Part shown: in pieces, positions 48,361 through 60,270 of the stretch
Layout of the letters: each line of letters opens with the position of its first letter
Numbering within the stretch: position 1 is the stretch's first letter
DNA from: Pyxicephalus adspersus
Lineage: Eukaryota > Chordata > Amphibia > Anura > Pyxicephalidae
Assembly (NCBI RefSeq): GCF_032062135.1
Contig: NC_092859.1
Location: 63,832,570 to 63,896,569, forward strand
Direction: 5' to 3'
Length of the DNA stretch: 64,000 bases
The notes under the pieces: generated by a model
Database searches by the model: none
Seen by the model: only the letters and a program-made list of their open reading frames with translations
What the model was told of the DNA's origin: nothing
Position numbers and translations under genes: made by a program

Positions 48361-48437
48361 AACATGTTTTGCACTCTGGCTTCTTTAGGGGATTTTTGAG
48401 ATCTAATTGTGTAGTACTGGGATGATGATGAGAAAGG

Positions 48438-48945
48438 TTTTATTGTCCCAGATGTGGTTAACTCTAAGTTGTACTGAGCTGGGTACCGTTCCTATTTATT
48501 GTAGTATGATATGAAAATATAAATAGCTTTCTTAGAAGATTCTCGAATGTGTCTGCTGTGGGCTGTACCTGAGCTGGCTGCTTACATTCCGCCCTTGCCA
48601 CTATTCACCAATGTTACATTTGTGGTTTCAACCGTACAACTGCTCAACCACGGGTATTAACCCTTTCACTGCTAGTAAACTCTTTAAAAACACCAACCAA
48701 TCGTCTAACTACATATTAAATAATCTAAAACCCAGGCTTTGCACTTTTGTGATTCCAACAAGAATATCTATAGGAAAACATAACTATATCTCCTCCAATA
48801 TATAAAGGATATTATCCAGCACACACATTCAAGAACCTTCTAAGAAAGCTCTTGAATTTATATTTTCATATCATACTACAATAAATAGGAACGGTACCCA
48901 GCTCAGTACAACTTACGAGTTAACCACATCTGGGACAATATAACC
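48438..48945. mobile_element. Inverted-repeat element next to the piggyBac relic
   Basis: Left arm from about 48440 (tattgtcccagatgtggtta) to about 48556, and right arm from about 48816 to 48943, are near-identical complements of about 115 bp. The arms share ctgagctgggtaccgttcct and atgatatgaaaatataaa. The spacer (about 260 bp) includes attaaccctttcactgctag. No transposase inside. It directly abuts the truncated start of the piggyBac gene. Confidence 0.85.
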
Positions 48946-48949
48946 CCCA

Positions 48950-50040
48950 TAGTGAAGTACCTGCACTTCGCAAACATTGAAGAATTTATGAGACTACCCA
49001 TCCTGCACGAAAACTGAAGAAAATTTGGGAAGTGTCTAAGATGATTCTACAAAATTTCCAGCAAACCTATGTGCCAGAAAGAGATGTCAGCATTGACGAA
49101 AGTCTAATGGTTTACAAGGGGAGGCTCAGTTGGGTGCAGTACATTGCATCAAAGAGGGCATGATTTGGCGTGAAAACGTATATGTTGTGCGAATCCTCAT
49201 CTAGCTACATCTGGAATACAGTACTGTACACTGGAAAAGGGACACAGTTCAACCCCAGATACAGCAATTTTGGATTGGTAACATCTTCAGCGCTATCTCT
49301 CATAGAGCCATTGCTAGATCAAGGCTATTGTGTCACAACTGACAATTTCTACACCTCTTCTGAGCTTTATGAGTTCCTTCTGCAACACAGAACAGATGCC
49401 TATGGAACCGTTAGGGCTACCGGCGCAACCTGGCATCGCTGTTTGCAAAAGGGAAGCTAAAGAGAGGAGAAATTGTTGCCTGGCAGAAAGGCAAGATGAT
49501 GGCCCTGAGATGGCGTGACAAGTAAGATGTGTGCCTGATGAGTACTGTCCATGATGCCTCCACCATTCTGGTACACACAAAAAGTGGGTAAGAAGTGATG
49601 AAGCCACAGGTGGTAATTGACTACAACAACACCATGGGAGGTGTCGACAGAGCTGACCAAGCTATGACATTCTACCCAGCGATGAGGAGACAGCAAGGGA
49701 AGTACTACAAGAAGATTTTCAGCCATCTTGTTGAGCAGTGCCTATGGAACGCCTACATTCTGTACAGAAAAAAGTCAGAGGTCTGTGAATCATTCAGACT
49801 TCATTTTGCAAGTTTCGGAATCCATAGTCAAGAACCATCAGTGGTTTTGAATAAACCTGGACGTCGTGCTTCCATCGTTGTCAACCCAGAACGCCCGACC
49901 GGTTGTCACTTCATTGAATACATCCCACCAACCCAGAAAAAGGCAGCACCTGAAAGGATGTGTGTGGTTTGCTGCTCAAAGACCGATGACTGAGTAAGGA
50001 AGAAACGTGAGGTCAATGTAAGCAACACGACAGGAGCCGT
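48950..50040 (+). pseudogene. piggyBac (PGBD4-like) transposase relic
   Basis: Frames give KYLHFAN(IEEF), FQQTYVPERDVSIDESLMVY with KGRLSWVQYIASKRA, then after a TGA at about 49160 FGVKTYMLCESSSSYIWN, PRYSNFGLVTSSALSLIEPL, QGYCVTTDNFYTSSELYEFL, YGTVRATG, frameshift near 49420, GKLKRGEIVAWQKGKMMALR, DVCLMSTVHDAS, VVIDYNNTMGGVDRADQAMT, and a C-terminal RMCVVCCSKTDD finger start. The three catalytic aspartates (ERDVSIDESL, TTDNFY, DYNNTMGGVD) of the cut-and-paste TTAA transposase are present. Stops near 49514 and 49588 and the missing N-terminal half show it is dead. TTAA-flanked MITEs are in the same window. Confidence 0.9.
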
Positions 50041-50047
50041 CTAGCAC

Positions 50048-51470
50048 GATCCAAGATGGCTGATGGCATCCATGCAGCCTCTGCTTCAGAACATGAAAGC
50101 AACGAGGGTAAGTCCTCCTCATTTGCTGCGGATCATGCAAAAATGGCTGAAGCGAAGGCAGTGCTTCTTATGCCCACAATACAGGAGGTAATTGATGCAG
50201 CTATTGGAAAGGGAATAAATCACTACACCAAGAGCTCAAAATGCATTCCAATAATTTACGAATAATAGGCATACCAGAATCTGTTAAGCCAAATCTTTTA
50301 TCTGCGATTTGTGCGGAAACTATTCCAGCAATATTAGGCCTTGACCATTCTTGCAAAGTTGAGAGAGCACAGCGTATTGGCACTGTTCATAAAGATTTGA
50401 GGAGACCCAGACCACTTATTTTAAAATATCTGGATTACCCTGATCACTCAGAATTGGTCACAGCATTCCAAAAGCAACGCACCCTTATGCTTGATGGAGC
50501 TAAACTCCTCCTGTTCGCTGACTACTCGGCTGAGGTCACCCTCAAGCAAAAACATTTTCATCAAGTTATCTCAAACTTATCAAAATGAAAGATTAAATTC
50601 CCACTGGCATACCCCGCCACCTTACATTCTTTATGATTATCGGGTCTAACCATTCAGCAGAAGCTGCCGAGGAATTTTTAGCCACGCTGGCTCCTGAGGG
50701 AGAAGTATATAGGCGGAGCTATACTGCTACATCTTCGGTACCTAGACCATTGCCTAGCAAAAGTAATTCCTCCTTGAATGATGTACCCACATCCCAACAG
50801 TCCAAGTCTTAGAGGAATGTGCTGGTCAAAAAGTTCTTTGACCCCAAGAAAGATAGATTCCCTGGGTAGACCCGCTGAGGAGAACTTTTGCACTACTTTT
50901 CTTCCTCCACACCTACATTGTTATCGAGGACGCTTTGCTGGATTCAGTAATCTTTTTTTCAAATTTGAAATTTGATTTTATGCTTATTTATTTTTATATA
51001 GCCATTGGCCTCCGAGTGTGAGCCCACTGCACAAAGTTATCGGTAAATTTTATGTTTTTTGATTACTATTTTTTTTTTCCTGTATATATACCCATGTAGA
51101 GAATGGGAATGTTATTCCTTTATAATGTCTACCTACTGAGTCTTCTGATTTTTCTTTTTCCTTTTTGTATCTCCCTCCTAATGGGTGGTAAAACCATTTG
51201 TGGATTTATGGCTCTTTGGGACCTAATGTTGCCACTTGTTCAAAAAAGCATTACAGTTACGTTTTCAGGCATTATTGAATATTTTTCTATTTTGTACTGT
51301 ATCAGGGGATTGATATGTCTGCCTTTTTGTTTTGAGATTCAGCCTCCATTGTCTGTATCCACCCTTTTGCCTACAATGCATAAGCTAAAAATTATTTCAT
51401 GGAATGTAGAACGGCTAAGATACCTAAATAAACGTATGTCATGTCTTGAGACATCTTTAAAAGCTTAGAG
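50048..51470 (+). pseudogene. L1-clade LINE, ORF1 and start of ORF2
   Basis: Begins gatccaagatggctgatgg, a 5' end like other L1 elements. ORF1 encodes the N-terminal region (50056 on), then in another frame SNNLRIIGIPESVKPNLLSA, KVERAQRIGTVHKDLRRPRP, LMLDGAKLLLFADYSAEV (the RNA-binding and C-terminal parts of L1 ORF1p). The long coiled coil expected between them is reduced to a few residues. After a spacer, 51378 starts ORF2 with MHKLKIISWNVERLRYLNKR, the endonuclease start, which ends at 51468. The remainder was lost and a Penelope fragment follows. Confidence 0.85.
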
Positions 51471-51591
51471 CGGATGTGGCTACGCATTGGATGTAATAGA
51501 ACACACACCCAAAATTATGGGTCTTCTCAATGGATTGTCAAGATTCCTATGAGCTTTCAGTAAGGAATAGAATGTGGGCATAACAGGGTGT

Positions 51592-52330
51592 CTAGTAAAA
51601 AGGGTAATCTCTCATTTTACCATCCATTGTTCCTGAGTGGAACGCCTTATTTAGTTGATCATAGTACTCATTATAGAACTGATTAATTATGTTTCCAGGA
51701 TTTGGTTTATACCAATCTGGATTACATAGATTTTTTAGACACATCTGTTCAAATTGGCTTTTGTTCATGATCACAATATTGCCACCCTTGTCTGACGGTT
51801 TAATGACGATACTTTGATTTCTCTTCAATTGGGATAAAGCCTTATGTAGATTGGGAGGAAGGTTATCAGTTTTAGATTTTGAACTTGTAATTTTTTGATA
51901 TCTTGGGTTACAAGATTGAAGAATGTGTGTATGTGTGGATATAACGTTATAGATGGAAAAAATGAGGTGGATTTTGGACGTCTGAGGGAAATTGAAGACT
52001 GTGTTTCTTGCTGGGTAATGGTAGTGTCTAACTCTGTTGGTTTTCTTCTAATAATTCATGAAGAATCATAAATTTTCTTAAATCCTGTATATCAAATTGG
52101 CTGAACTCAGGTGGATTTGTGTGCTTAATTGGATGTATGAGTTGTGATTCTAGGTAGCATGAATCGTGATGAGGAGGATGAGGCAGTGATAGTGTGTGCT
52201 GGCTGCTGGAGAGGAGGCGGAGGATGAGGGGCTGAAGTATTATTGCGCTTGTAGGTTGATGAATCCCATTTATAGGCATTTCTTTTAGTGAAGGCCCACT
52301 TTTGCTTCTGAAATTTATTTTATTTTTTGT
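51592..52330 (-). pseudogene. Penelope-like element, RT N-terminal fragment
   Basis: The - strand encodes LKRNQSIVIKPSDKGGNIVI then MNKSQFEQMCLKNLCNPDWY. The IKPxDKGGNIVxM(x)nxxY/F motif is diagnostic of Penelope-like reverse transcriptases, elements with a GIY-YIG endonuclease and telomerase-related RT. Upstream (to about 52330) are QKWAFTKRNAYKWDSS-like and SKSKTDNLPPNLHKALSQ pieces in neighbouring frames. The RT core and GIY-YIG domain are absent. Confidence 0.8.
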
Positions 52331-52334
52331 TGAA

Positions 52335-52840
52335 CATTTCTGTGTTAAACCTTTCCAAATGTGATTTCAAGGTGTCATATCTTTCCTTAAAAGGGGGGAG
52401 TTAATAATTCCTGTATTTGAGTGTACATAGTTGAGAGTTCCTAATTCAAAGTTGTTAGTTCATTTTTGTAATAATTGATGAGGATTTGCATTAAATTTAT
52501 TAGAACAATAATTCAGTGCAGCTTCCCATTCATTTTTGATTAGTTCTGGATTCTTTGTTTGGGAAAAGTTGAATGCGCAAACCAACTGGGTTGCATTTCT
52601 CTAAGATATACATTTTTTTAAAAATTTAATATGCCAGAACAGTGTAGACATTACAGTAGATTTGTTACTTGTGGAACTTTTCTCTGTACTTCTTTTTTTT
52701 CTCATCACTGTATTATTATCTCCTCCTAGACCTGGATCTGGGCATCAGGGAGCTACTAGACCATTTTGGGCACTACTTGGCTGATGCATCATGTGTCATG
52801 TGGTCTCTATTGAATTCAGGAGTAGGGTATGTTGGGGGCA
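52335..52840. other. Intronic, possibly worn Penelope sequence
   Basis: No clear frame. Confidence 0.4.
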
Positions 52841-53210
52841 ATGAATGACATCAATGTATTGGTCATCCAAGAACTTCCTACACACTTTAGTAATAGGAGA
52901 CCAGGCATCATCCTGCACCAGAAACAACTATCAGTCAGTGTACCATTAGCCTAGCATGTGGAGGTCTGTACATCTCTTCAAGAACATGCTCCCACAGACC
53001 ATCTGCCAAACTAGTAATACTGTATGATGTTACAAGCAGCATAAACTTCACCATGGTGTCTCCAGACTCTTTCACATGTGTCACATGTGATCAGTGCAAA
53101 CCTACACTCATCTGTGAATGGTGAACCTACCAATTTCTAGTGTTCTCTGACAGATGCTAATCAAGCTGCAAAGTTGTAGGCATTAGGCACAGGTCCCACA
53201 GGACGAGGGA
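52840..53210. repeat. Possible old interspersed repeat
   Basis: Blocks such as agcatgtggaggtctgtaca, catggtgtctccagactctt and acactcatctgtgaatggtg look familiar from a repeat common in fish and frogs. Family and ends not resolved. Confidence 0.35.
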
Positions 53211-53329
53211 TGAGCGAGAATGCCTCTGGCATGCTCACAAAGATTTTCTCAAAACTTCTGATGGTTCTGCAAAATTTCATGGAACTTATTTTGCAAAACA
53301 ATCGGAAGATCGAAGAAAAACAACAAGAG

Positions 53330-53420
53330 GATTCACAGGGGATTCACAGGATTCCCTGGGAATCCTCCTGTTTGCAATCCCAGGGGCATTAGAGGTAATT
53401 AACCTGTAGTGCCCGGGGAT
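53330..53420. repeat. Local inverted and direct repeats
   Basis: A direct repeat of ggattcacagg and a hairpin (ggattccctgggaatcc) lie together. Confidence 0.7.
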
Positions 53421-53479
53421 CTTCTCAATGAATGCAGCTGCGTCATCAGGGTTTCCCTTTTCTCAGCCATTCAGCACTA

Positions 53480-54950
53480 GAGGTGAATAGGGATACTTGT
53501 CCTCATTAGCTAACAGTTAACAGAAAACTCACACATTTAATAAAAATACTTTAACATTAAATCTCATCTCACGTTTTACATATATTTATAAACCTTTCCT
53601 GGAATCTGTACCTTTCCTGGGTTTTATGTACCCCTGTACTCATTCCCCGGGGTTAAAATAAAACTCTTATGTAAAATCCCTGTAAAATGTGTCATAGGCG
53701 AATATAAGAGGTTTTTTTGGGCGTTTTATTGGCATACTTTAAAACTCTTGTAAAAGTGCATAAAAATGCATATAAACACCATCCGTGTATACCCCGCCTT
53801 TAAAAAATAGCTTTCAGTTAAAAGATTCTGCAACATTGCAATATGTTTTTTAATTAGAATAAAGACGTCCTCATTTAATAATTATTATACATTATTATAA
53901 GATGAATACGACGGGTTGTGCAGCTTTTTCTTATTTTTGTACTGTAATTTTTTTGTCAAGGGTAGTTGGCAGAAAATACAAATCCGCTATCAGCTGTCCA
54001 ATGTGACACGTAAAATTTTTGGGCTTTTTCTGTAAAATAGGGCAAAGCTCAAGGATTTGTGGTTACCAGATTAACAGATCCACCTGCACTGAATGGCATT
54101 ATGATGGCTTGGTGTAACTGTATTGTGTACCTATCATTATTGCTCTTGGTCTCTTTATGTAAACTTTTAGATGTTAGTACAGAAAATAAACTTAAGTTTT
54201 ACCTTTTTTCATCCATCTTTTTTTCCATTCACAATTAAACAAACCCAGCTATGACCAGCTACCATTGGTCTCCCCTATGAGCTGATTTCTGTTTGTGTGT
54301 CCTTTTTGCAAACTCCAGTACCATATGTGCACTTCTCAACACCCTATATATTGTCTAACATGGTTTAGGATAGTTCTCCTGTTTGCCAGATCCTCTGTTT
54401 TATTTAATTTAGCGTTTAGCAGGAAATAATCTCTAAGGAGGGAAAAGGAACTTCCTAGTTCTGTACATGCCAAGACAAACTAAACTTAGGAGACATAAAA
54501 ATCTTTGTAGCATGTATGTTCTGCCAGACTAGTTTATACTGCAGCAACATTTGCAAAAAACATATTATACTGTACGTAAATTATCCAGTATCTGTAGTGA
54601 CTATTTTTCCCACTTCCCACAGGGTTAACAACATATTTGGCAACAGTGTGCAGAGTTCCTTGAAAGCTTTACTTTAGTCATGAAAACACAAACACATTTA
54701 TCAAAAAGAATTTGTGTCCGGAATGTGTACAATTTAGTATGGTACAAGTCTTCTCTAACCTCTGTAGGTCTAAACACTTTGAGGCTATTGTACCTTAACG
54801 TTTAAAATACAGGCACTGAAGATTTTTGGGTTTTTAAATCAACTAAGCCCTATGCTGTATTGTGTTTGCTCTTTTTTTCTTTTGTTTTCATGTTAAGAGG
54901 TTTCTATAGTTTGGTTTCTAAGTTGGGAAAAGTGCTTTTGAACTTTATTT
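53480..54950. other. Intronic, nothing recognised
   Basis: AT-rich; no gene, repeat match or RNA gene seen. Confidence 0.5.
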
Positions 54951-54953
54951 TTA

Positions 54954-55453
54954 CAGGTAGTTCCTGAGTTAAGGACATACGGACGACTCCTAGATTTGAT
55001 CGGGGAATTTCCTGCTTGCTCGTGTGCAGGACAGAGGCTGGATGCGGGGAGGGGGTGGTTTGCCTGACTTGCAGAAGAAATCTTTTGCTAAACACAGCTG
55101 AGGTTGTGGGTGATCTTAAGAGCTGAGCTGATCTGTAACATCTTGTAACTCTTTATTGACCAAGACAAACTGCTGCTGTTTATTTTTGCTTATCAAAGCA
55201 CAGCTTGCTTCAGAAGTTAATGAATGTCTAGTGTCTTCGTCTATAAAGTTTTTTTTTTTGTTTGTTTTGTTTGTGATTAACTCACAGTGAGGATTTTATA
55301 CAGTAACTGACACCCCGCTGCCTAATAATATGTTTAAACAACCACTGTCCTAATTGCATTTTTTAAATAATGTACTTGTTCTGACTTACATACAAATTAA
55401 ACTTAGGTAGAAACCTACAGTCCCTATCTCGTATGTAACATGGGGACTACCTC
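54954..55453. mobile_element. CAGGTAGT MITE, full copy (TA target site)
   Basis: Inverted ends caggtagttcctgagttaag and catggggactacctc, TA on both sides (54952-54953, 55454-55455), 500 bp. The right 290 bp match 1262-1543. Confidence 0.85.
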
Positions 55454-55455
55454 TA

Positions 55456-56088
55456 TTATAATTGCTATCGCATAAAAATATTTGAAACACCTATTAAGAA
55501 TGAGAAATAAAAACAAGTGACCCCAGAATGTTACAGTTAGCCTAGAAGGTCAGACCCTTAGGATTGTAATGATTATTCTACCTTAATAATATCAAACACA
55601 AAGGTTGCATTTACATATTTTTATATGTTATGGAGCATCTTGTTTTTTTCTTCCTTGGTAGTTCATTTGTCTATTAATTGAAGTTTTACATGTTGCTTAG
55701 CTTGCCCAAATGGACTTCTTATATATATATGTGCCAATTAGGAGAGACAGACACTTTAAAATGAAGTGGATTCTAATCATACGTTTTAATGTTTATTTGG
55801 TATAATTTGGGTCTTGAAGATAAAATGCTAGAGATCCAGGAAAACAAGTAAGGGACATGTAAAGCTATTTACCTGTTAAAAGGTTTACAATTCTATGTAT
55901 CTAGTCTTGTGATTCATGCATTCCATGGCTGATATCAAGAAAGATTCAAGATCTTTTTATTAATATTGTGAACAGGTAACTGGATTCAGCCTCATTAGGA
56001 TTCCTCCTTCTTTTATTTTTTTTATTTATTTAGGTTACAAATCAAGATAAATGATTTACTGTTTTTTTTTGTTAAGCAGATGTTAATA
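55456..56088. other. Intronic, nothing recognised
   Basis: AT-rich with a short TA run near 55720. Confidence 0.5.
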
Positions 56089-56939
56089 TTAACCACCTGA
56101 CCGTTAAACCCGACCTTGGTTCAGGTTTAAAGATTTTGCAAAAATCGATAAACCCGAACTTTGTCGGGTGGTTAAATCCCATCACTTTACTTGGTCCCCG
56201 CTGTAATGATCCGTTCTGTTCCAGCGTCGATCTCTAAAAAAAAAATACCCTCTGCCCGCAGCTCCTCCGGACACGTCTTCTGTCTTCATCCGGCAAGTGC
56301 AGTGACGATCTCCAGGGTTTCCCGGTGATGTCGCTGCATGCGTCGGTGTGGGCGGGAGGCGGGGCGGGAAATTCAAATCGCTTTTTGTATTGAACTTAAT
56401 ACAAAAAAGCTGTATTGAGTCCAATACAAAGAAATCTCTATATAATATATATATAATTGTATTATATATATTATATAAGCTACTGTACATTACATTATAC
56501 ACTATTTTTTTTTTAAACTATTTTTTTTTTTTTTTTTTTTAGTTTAAGTTTTTTTATGTTTTATAAAAAAAATGTTATTATTAAATTTATAAAATTTTGG
56601 ACATATTTCCAATCCAATACAAAATATATTTATGCGGTTTTGTCTATAGGTATGTGACGTTGGACACGAATTATCGCATTTTCAGTATTTTTCATTTATT
56701 TATGTATACTTGTTTAAGCTGATTTTTGTGTCTTTAATTTTATTAAAAGTAATTTTTTTTTTTTTTTTACATGATTGTGTGTTTCAAACATTTTTTATAA
56801 TCATGATATCCACTAGAACCCTGTTCAGACATATTTCTGTAAGTTACAGGTCTACAATTTAAAAAACAAATTTCATGAAAAACAGTGTACCGCTTTTGGT
56901 ACAGAAATCTAGACATCAGTGTAACGCCCAGGAAGTTAA
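56089..56939. mobile_element. piggyBac-type MITE, copy 3
   Basis: Begins ttaaccacctgaccgttaaa and ends gtaacgcccaggaagttaa, TTAA at both ends, 851 bp. GC-rich head with a palindrome (cccgactttgtcgggt-like), gcgggaaattcaaatcg, then an AT-rich tail with T-runs. Confidence 0.88.
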
Positions 56940-57112
56940 GCAATGTAAAACAATCATGAACATTTTTTTTATAATATTTTTAAAATGTAATGTAATATTT
57001 ACAAACATTTAAATTTGTAGGAAATATAAAATTACCTTTACGTGACAAAGCTTATTTATTTCCTAAAACAATTCTCTGATGTACTTTTAATTCTTTTGTT
57101 TTTATTTTGTAG

Positions 57113-57149
57113 GTTTACAATTCAAACAAGGACAGCCAAAGTGAAGGAA
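57113..57149 (+). CDS. ARHGAP26: ARHGAP26 small exon, PH-RhoGAP linker (VYNSNKDSQSEG)
   Basis: This 37-nt exon is entered in phase 0 and left in phase 1; acceptor tttgtag, donor GGA A|gtaagt. It encodes VYNSNKDSQSEG plus one base. Human GRAF1 reads VYNSNKDNQSEGTAQLD from memory, so the exon is recognised despite its size and its position 27 kb after the previous one. The next exon, expected to start with the rest of a Thr codon and AQLDxIGFxI at the RhoGAP domain, was not found before 64000. A MITE starts about 22 nt downstream. Confidence 0.95.
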
Positions 57150-57171
57150 GTAAGTACACCTTCTCCTCTTG

Positions 57172-57510
57172 TGAATAAAGCGGAAGTAAACCCAAAACTC
57201 ACCCAAAATAGAAAAAATCACACTTACCTTCGATCCCGCAGATCTGTCCATCCGTCAGGAGTTTTCTTCCATCGGGCCCCACTTCGTCCCGGTATCCATC
57301 TTCGGCCCAGCGCAGAGGGAGCCACTTTCTTTCTCCTCTCCTCTTTTGTGTTCATCTTCCTACGTCACCTGATCTTGCACTGTGCAGGCGCCAGATCGGG
57401 TAGTGTAGATGTAGTGTAGGAAAAAAAACTTGCCGATTTCACTGCGCATGCGTCTGATCAGCAATTTTGATGAAAGGGCTCCTTCTGTGCATGCCTGAGG
57501 TGAAGTGATA
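57172..57510. mobile_element. Frog MITE (AAAGCGGAAGTAAAC type)
   Basis: Starts taaagcggaagtaaacccaa just after the ARHGAP26 exon donor and contains cacttaccttcgatcccgca, cactgcgcatgcgtctga. Its right end was not resolved. A related start (aaagcagaactaaac) is at about 59929. Confidence 0.55.
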
Positions 57511-57514
57511 TCAT

Positions 57515-59920
57515 ATAGTCAGTGCTAACAAAAAGCAAATGATATGTTTGTAGATTGCCACAAAAAAAAGTAAATCCTGCTGAGACATTGGTCTATTAAG
57601 TCAAAGACTGGAAATAAATGTGATGGTCTAGCTTATTGTTGCTTTAGTAAATATATCTTTGATTCTAACATTTATGTTAATGTTCTCACCTGGTTTTTAT
57701 ATGAAACAAGTGGACAAAAAAGGACTCAAAAGATCCTGTTTCCGCAACTAAAATAGTTAAAATCTGAATACCAAGGCATGTATAACCATTGGACAGTTTT
57801 TTAGGTTTCACCAGGGCACTGTACAACATGGGAGTAAATAAAATATGCCTAGAAAGAGAAAATGTAGAACAGGAAGTTGTGTAAAAATTAGATGCACTGA
57901 TAGGAATAAACATTTGTATTTGTATACTTATTTGAATCTGCATGAGATGCCCTTGTTCAATACAAAGCATAAATCTGGAACTGTTTAATTTTCACCATAG
58001 ACATGAAAAAGTGTATATGTTTATGAAAAGACCATTTTAATACTCCAAGTTTTTAGAAACTTTGAATGCTTTCTGAAGAGTACAGATGCATTGCACTGCT
58101 GCTGGCTTATCTTTAAAATGGCATGATCCTGTCTTCACTTTCTAATGAGCTACTGACCTATAACTATTGTTTAATCCCGGGTGTCTTTAGCGACAATTTT
58201 TTAAATATGTGGAATGCTTTTTGTCAATTTGTTTGCCACTTTAACTACACGGTTTGTAAAATAATTGGCTATTTCTTACTTATTTTTTCTCTAATAATGT
58301 CACTGAGTGTTTGGTCTATGTGCAGCTGGCATTGTCAAGCTGGTAGCTAGGTCAATATTATTTTGATCTTACCATGCTGCTGTGTAGAGTTTTAATGCAC
58401 ATTACACTTTTTAAATGCATATCAGTGCACAAACATTTAAACTACAAGACAATGAAATGTTACTGGTGCACTTTCTATGATTGTGTATTTAGAACTTCTA
58501 ACTAAACCTCTTTGCTATCGAAATGCAGTCTGCTGACAGTACAAATAAGCTATTTATTCCCCATTCTAGTGGACGTAAAAAGGCAGTCACTTTGCCTGAA
58601 GCAACTGTGAGATCAGTAGTAAATTATATTTTCCCCACTCATTTGCTTTTCTTCCCTCCACAAAATGTTCCTTGCATTCCCATTTGTAACATGATTATTA
58701 GTTTGCTTGCAAATTCCTCCCACTTTACTCTAAATGTCTGTTACATGTTGAAGTGGCATCTACAAATGTTTGAATTGTACTGAAAAAGAATGTTCCTCTA
58801 TTTGCCTGAGATAAAAGTGTTTTGCTGTAAAAATATAAAATGCTTAAATTCAGCATCTTAATATTCTGTCTGCTTGATTGTCAGTGTTGTAAAGATATTT
58901 ATTAATGTGATAAAAAGTGTAAAGTTATATTCTTGTCAAGATAATAAATTATTTTTTTATTACAACATGTATAGAAAAGGAGTTACTCTACCAACATGTG
59001 AAATGTTGAATGTTAAAAAAAAAAAGTTATGCCCACTTACTGTATGTATTAGTATTGGAACTGACTTAATTATGACCCAGTCTTATATCTTCTCTCTGCT
59101 GCCCTTTTCTTCCCCATTTTTACTTTGTACCTGTTGATTTAAAGTGAAAATTATTATTTTTTTAAACTTGCAAATCTTGCTACAACCCATGAGTGTCTAG
59201 TTTTTGTCATAGGACTTCTTAGGGGGAGGAGAGGCAGCAAGCATGTTCTCATTCTTGGCAGTAAATGAGGTTCAACACAAGTCCACATAAGTTATCTTTA
59301 AAGTCCTGAATACATATATGTTTAAATTATTTATGCTTGATGTGTGCAGAACTTTGATACTTAAAATTATAAGTTGACAACACATTAGAGACACATAGGG
59401 TCTAACTCAAACCTAAATGATGTTCTAAATGTCATTCTTCTAGCTCTGGTGTGCATATGAATGCCTTAAATGTGCTTTTCAAGTGGCATTTCAGCTAGAT
59501 TTTAACAGTTCTAAACCAGCAGTTCTTATTTAGCCTGGAGAAGATCAATAAACAGGAGTTCACAGATTTGTTGTCAGACAAATGCAAAATAGACATATGC
59601 AGATATACCAAGAAGGACTTAAGGATAACCTTGGGTATGATAACCAAAATAGTATGTGTATTATTAGCATGTATAAATGAAAAAAGTCATATTAAGTAGG
59701 ACTGCTGTTATAATAACTAGGTTTGCTTGCTAAAATACACTCTGATTTTCATGTCTTTTTTTTTCTGTTTTCTAGTCTTATTGTGTCCACTGGAGCTTAT
59801 TTACTAGCGGGAAAAGTTGGAAAAGTCACAGCAATTTTTTGGCAAAGTTGTAAATGGCAGTATAGTTAGACAAGTTAACTTTTTCTAAACCATGGTTTAA
59901 GGTGAAACTTGGGTTAGAGG
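57515..59920. other. Intronic, nothing recognised
   Basis: AT-rich intron after the last recognised exon. No RhoGAP exon is present. Confidence 0.5.
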
Positions 59921-59924
59921 TTAA

Positions 59925-60270
59925 CTGAAAGCAGAACTAAACAAAAATGGATAAATTGCTAATAGATAGGGACATGCTGTTTCTCTACTGCAATAAATCG
60001 AACTTACCTGCCTGCTTGCAATCTGCTCTATAATGTACATTTAACTGCACATGTGCAGCTTAGTGTAAAATCCCAGCATACCTGTTTGTAGGGAATGAAT
60101 GAACTCCTCCTTACCTTTTTTGGAAGTTACAAAATCCCAAACTGACCAATCAATGTGGCAAAAGATTTTAAAGCTAGAAAAGTATTGCGTTAAGATGTCA
60201 CGCACCTGTGATGGCCCATGGAGAAATGAGTTTATTTAGTAATTGTGAAAAGGCAGGTAAGGCTGTTTTC
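59925..60270. repeat. Probable MITE, AAAGC(A/G)GAACTAAAC type
   Basis: Start ctgaaagcagaactaaacaa and inner aaatcgaacttacctgc match the design of 57172-57510. The right end is probably near 60265 (ggcaggtaaggctg). Confidence 0.4.

Larger units (their letters stand above)
1135..57149 (+). other. ARHGAP26: ARHGAP26 (GRAF1) gene, nine internal exons
   Basis: Partial gene for the Rho GTPase-activating protein GRAF1, which acts at endocytic membranes and focal adhesions: BAR and PH domains bind curved phosphoinositide membrane, the RhoGAP domain stimulates GTP hydrolysis by RhoA/Cdc42, and SH3 binds partners such as FAK and dynamin (family knowledge). The nine exons, spliced in order, keep one reading frame with phases 0,0,0,0,1,0,2,0,1 at their 3' ends and no stops (832 nt, about 277 codons). 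From memory the peptide matches human ARHGAP26 closely ([48 protein letters not shown]). The paralogues ARHGAP10, ARHGAP42 and OPHN1 fit less well at these sites. The gene is partial: N-terminal BAR exons lie upstream, and RhoGAP, Ser/Pro-rich and SH3 exons lie beyond 64 kb. Introns are 531, 13692, 2275, 173, 882, 2773, 7695 and 27162 nt. Confidence 0.96.

Noticed and set aside
52840..53210. Receptor-like conserved segment
   Set aside because: No open frame with recognisable residues could be kept; treated only as a possible old repeat.
57042..57419. 125-codon open frame covering the 57113-57149 exon
   Set aside because: The exon is in this window by splice sites and GRAF1 match, but the open frame itself runs from intron into a MITE and is not in exon phase.
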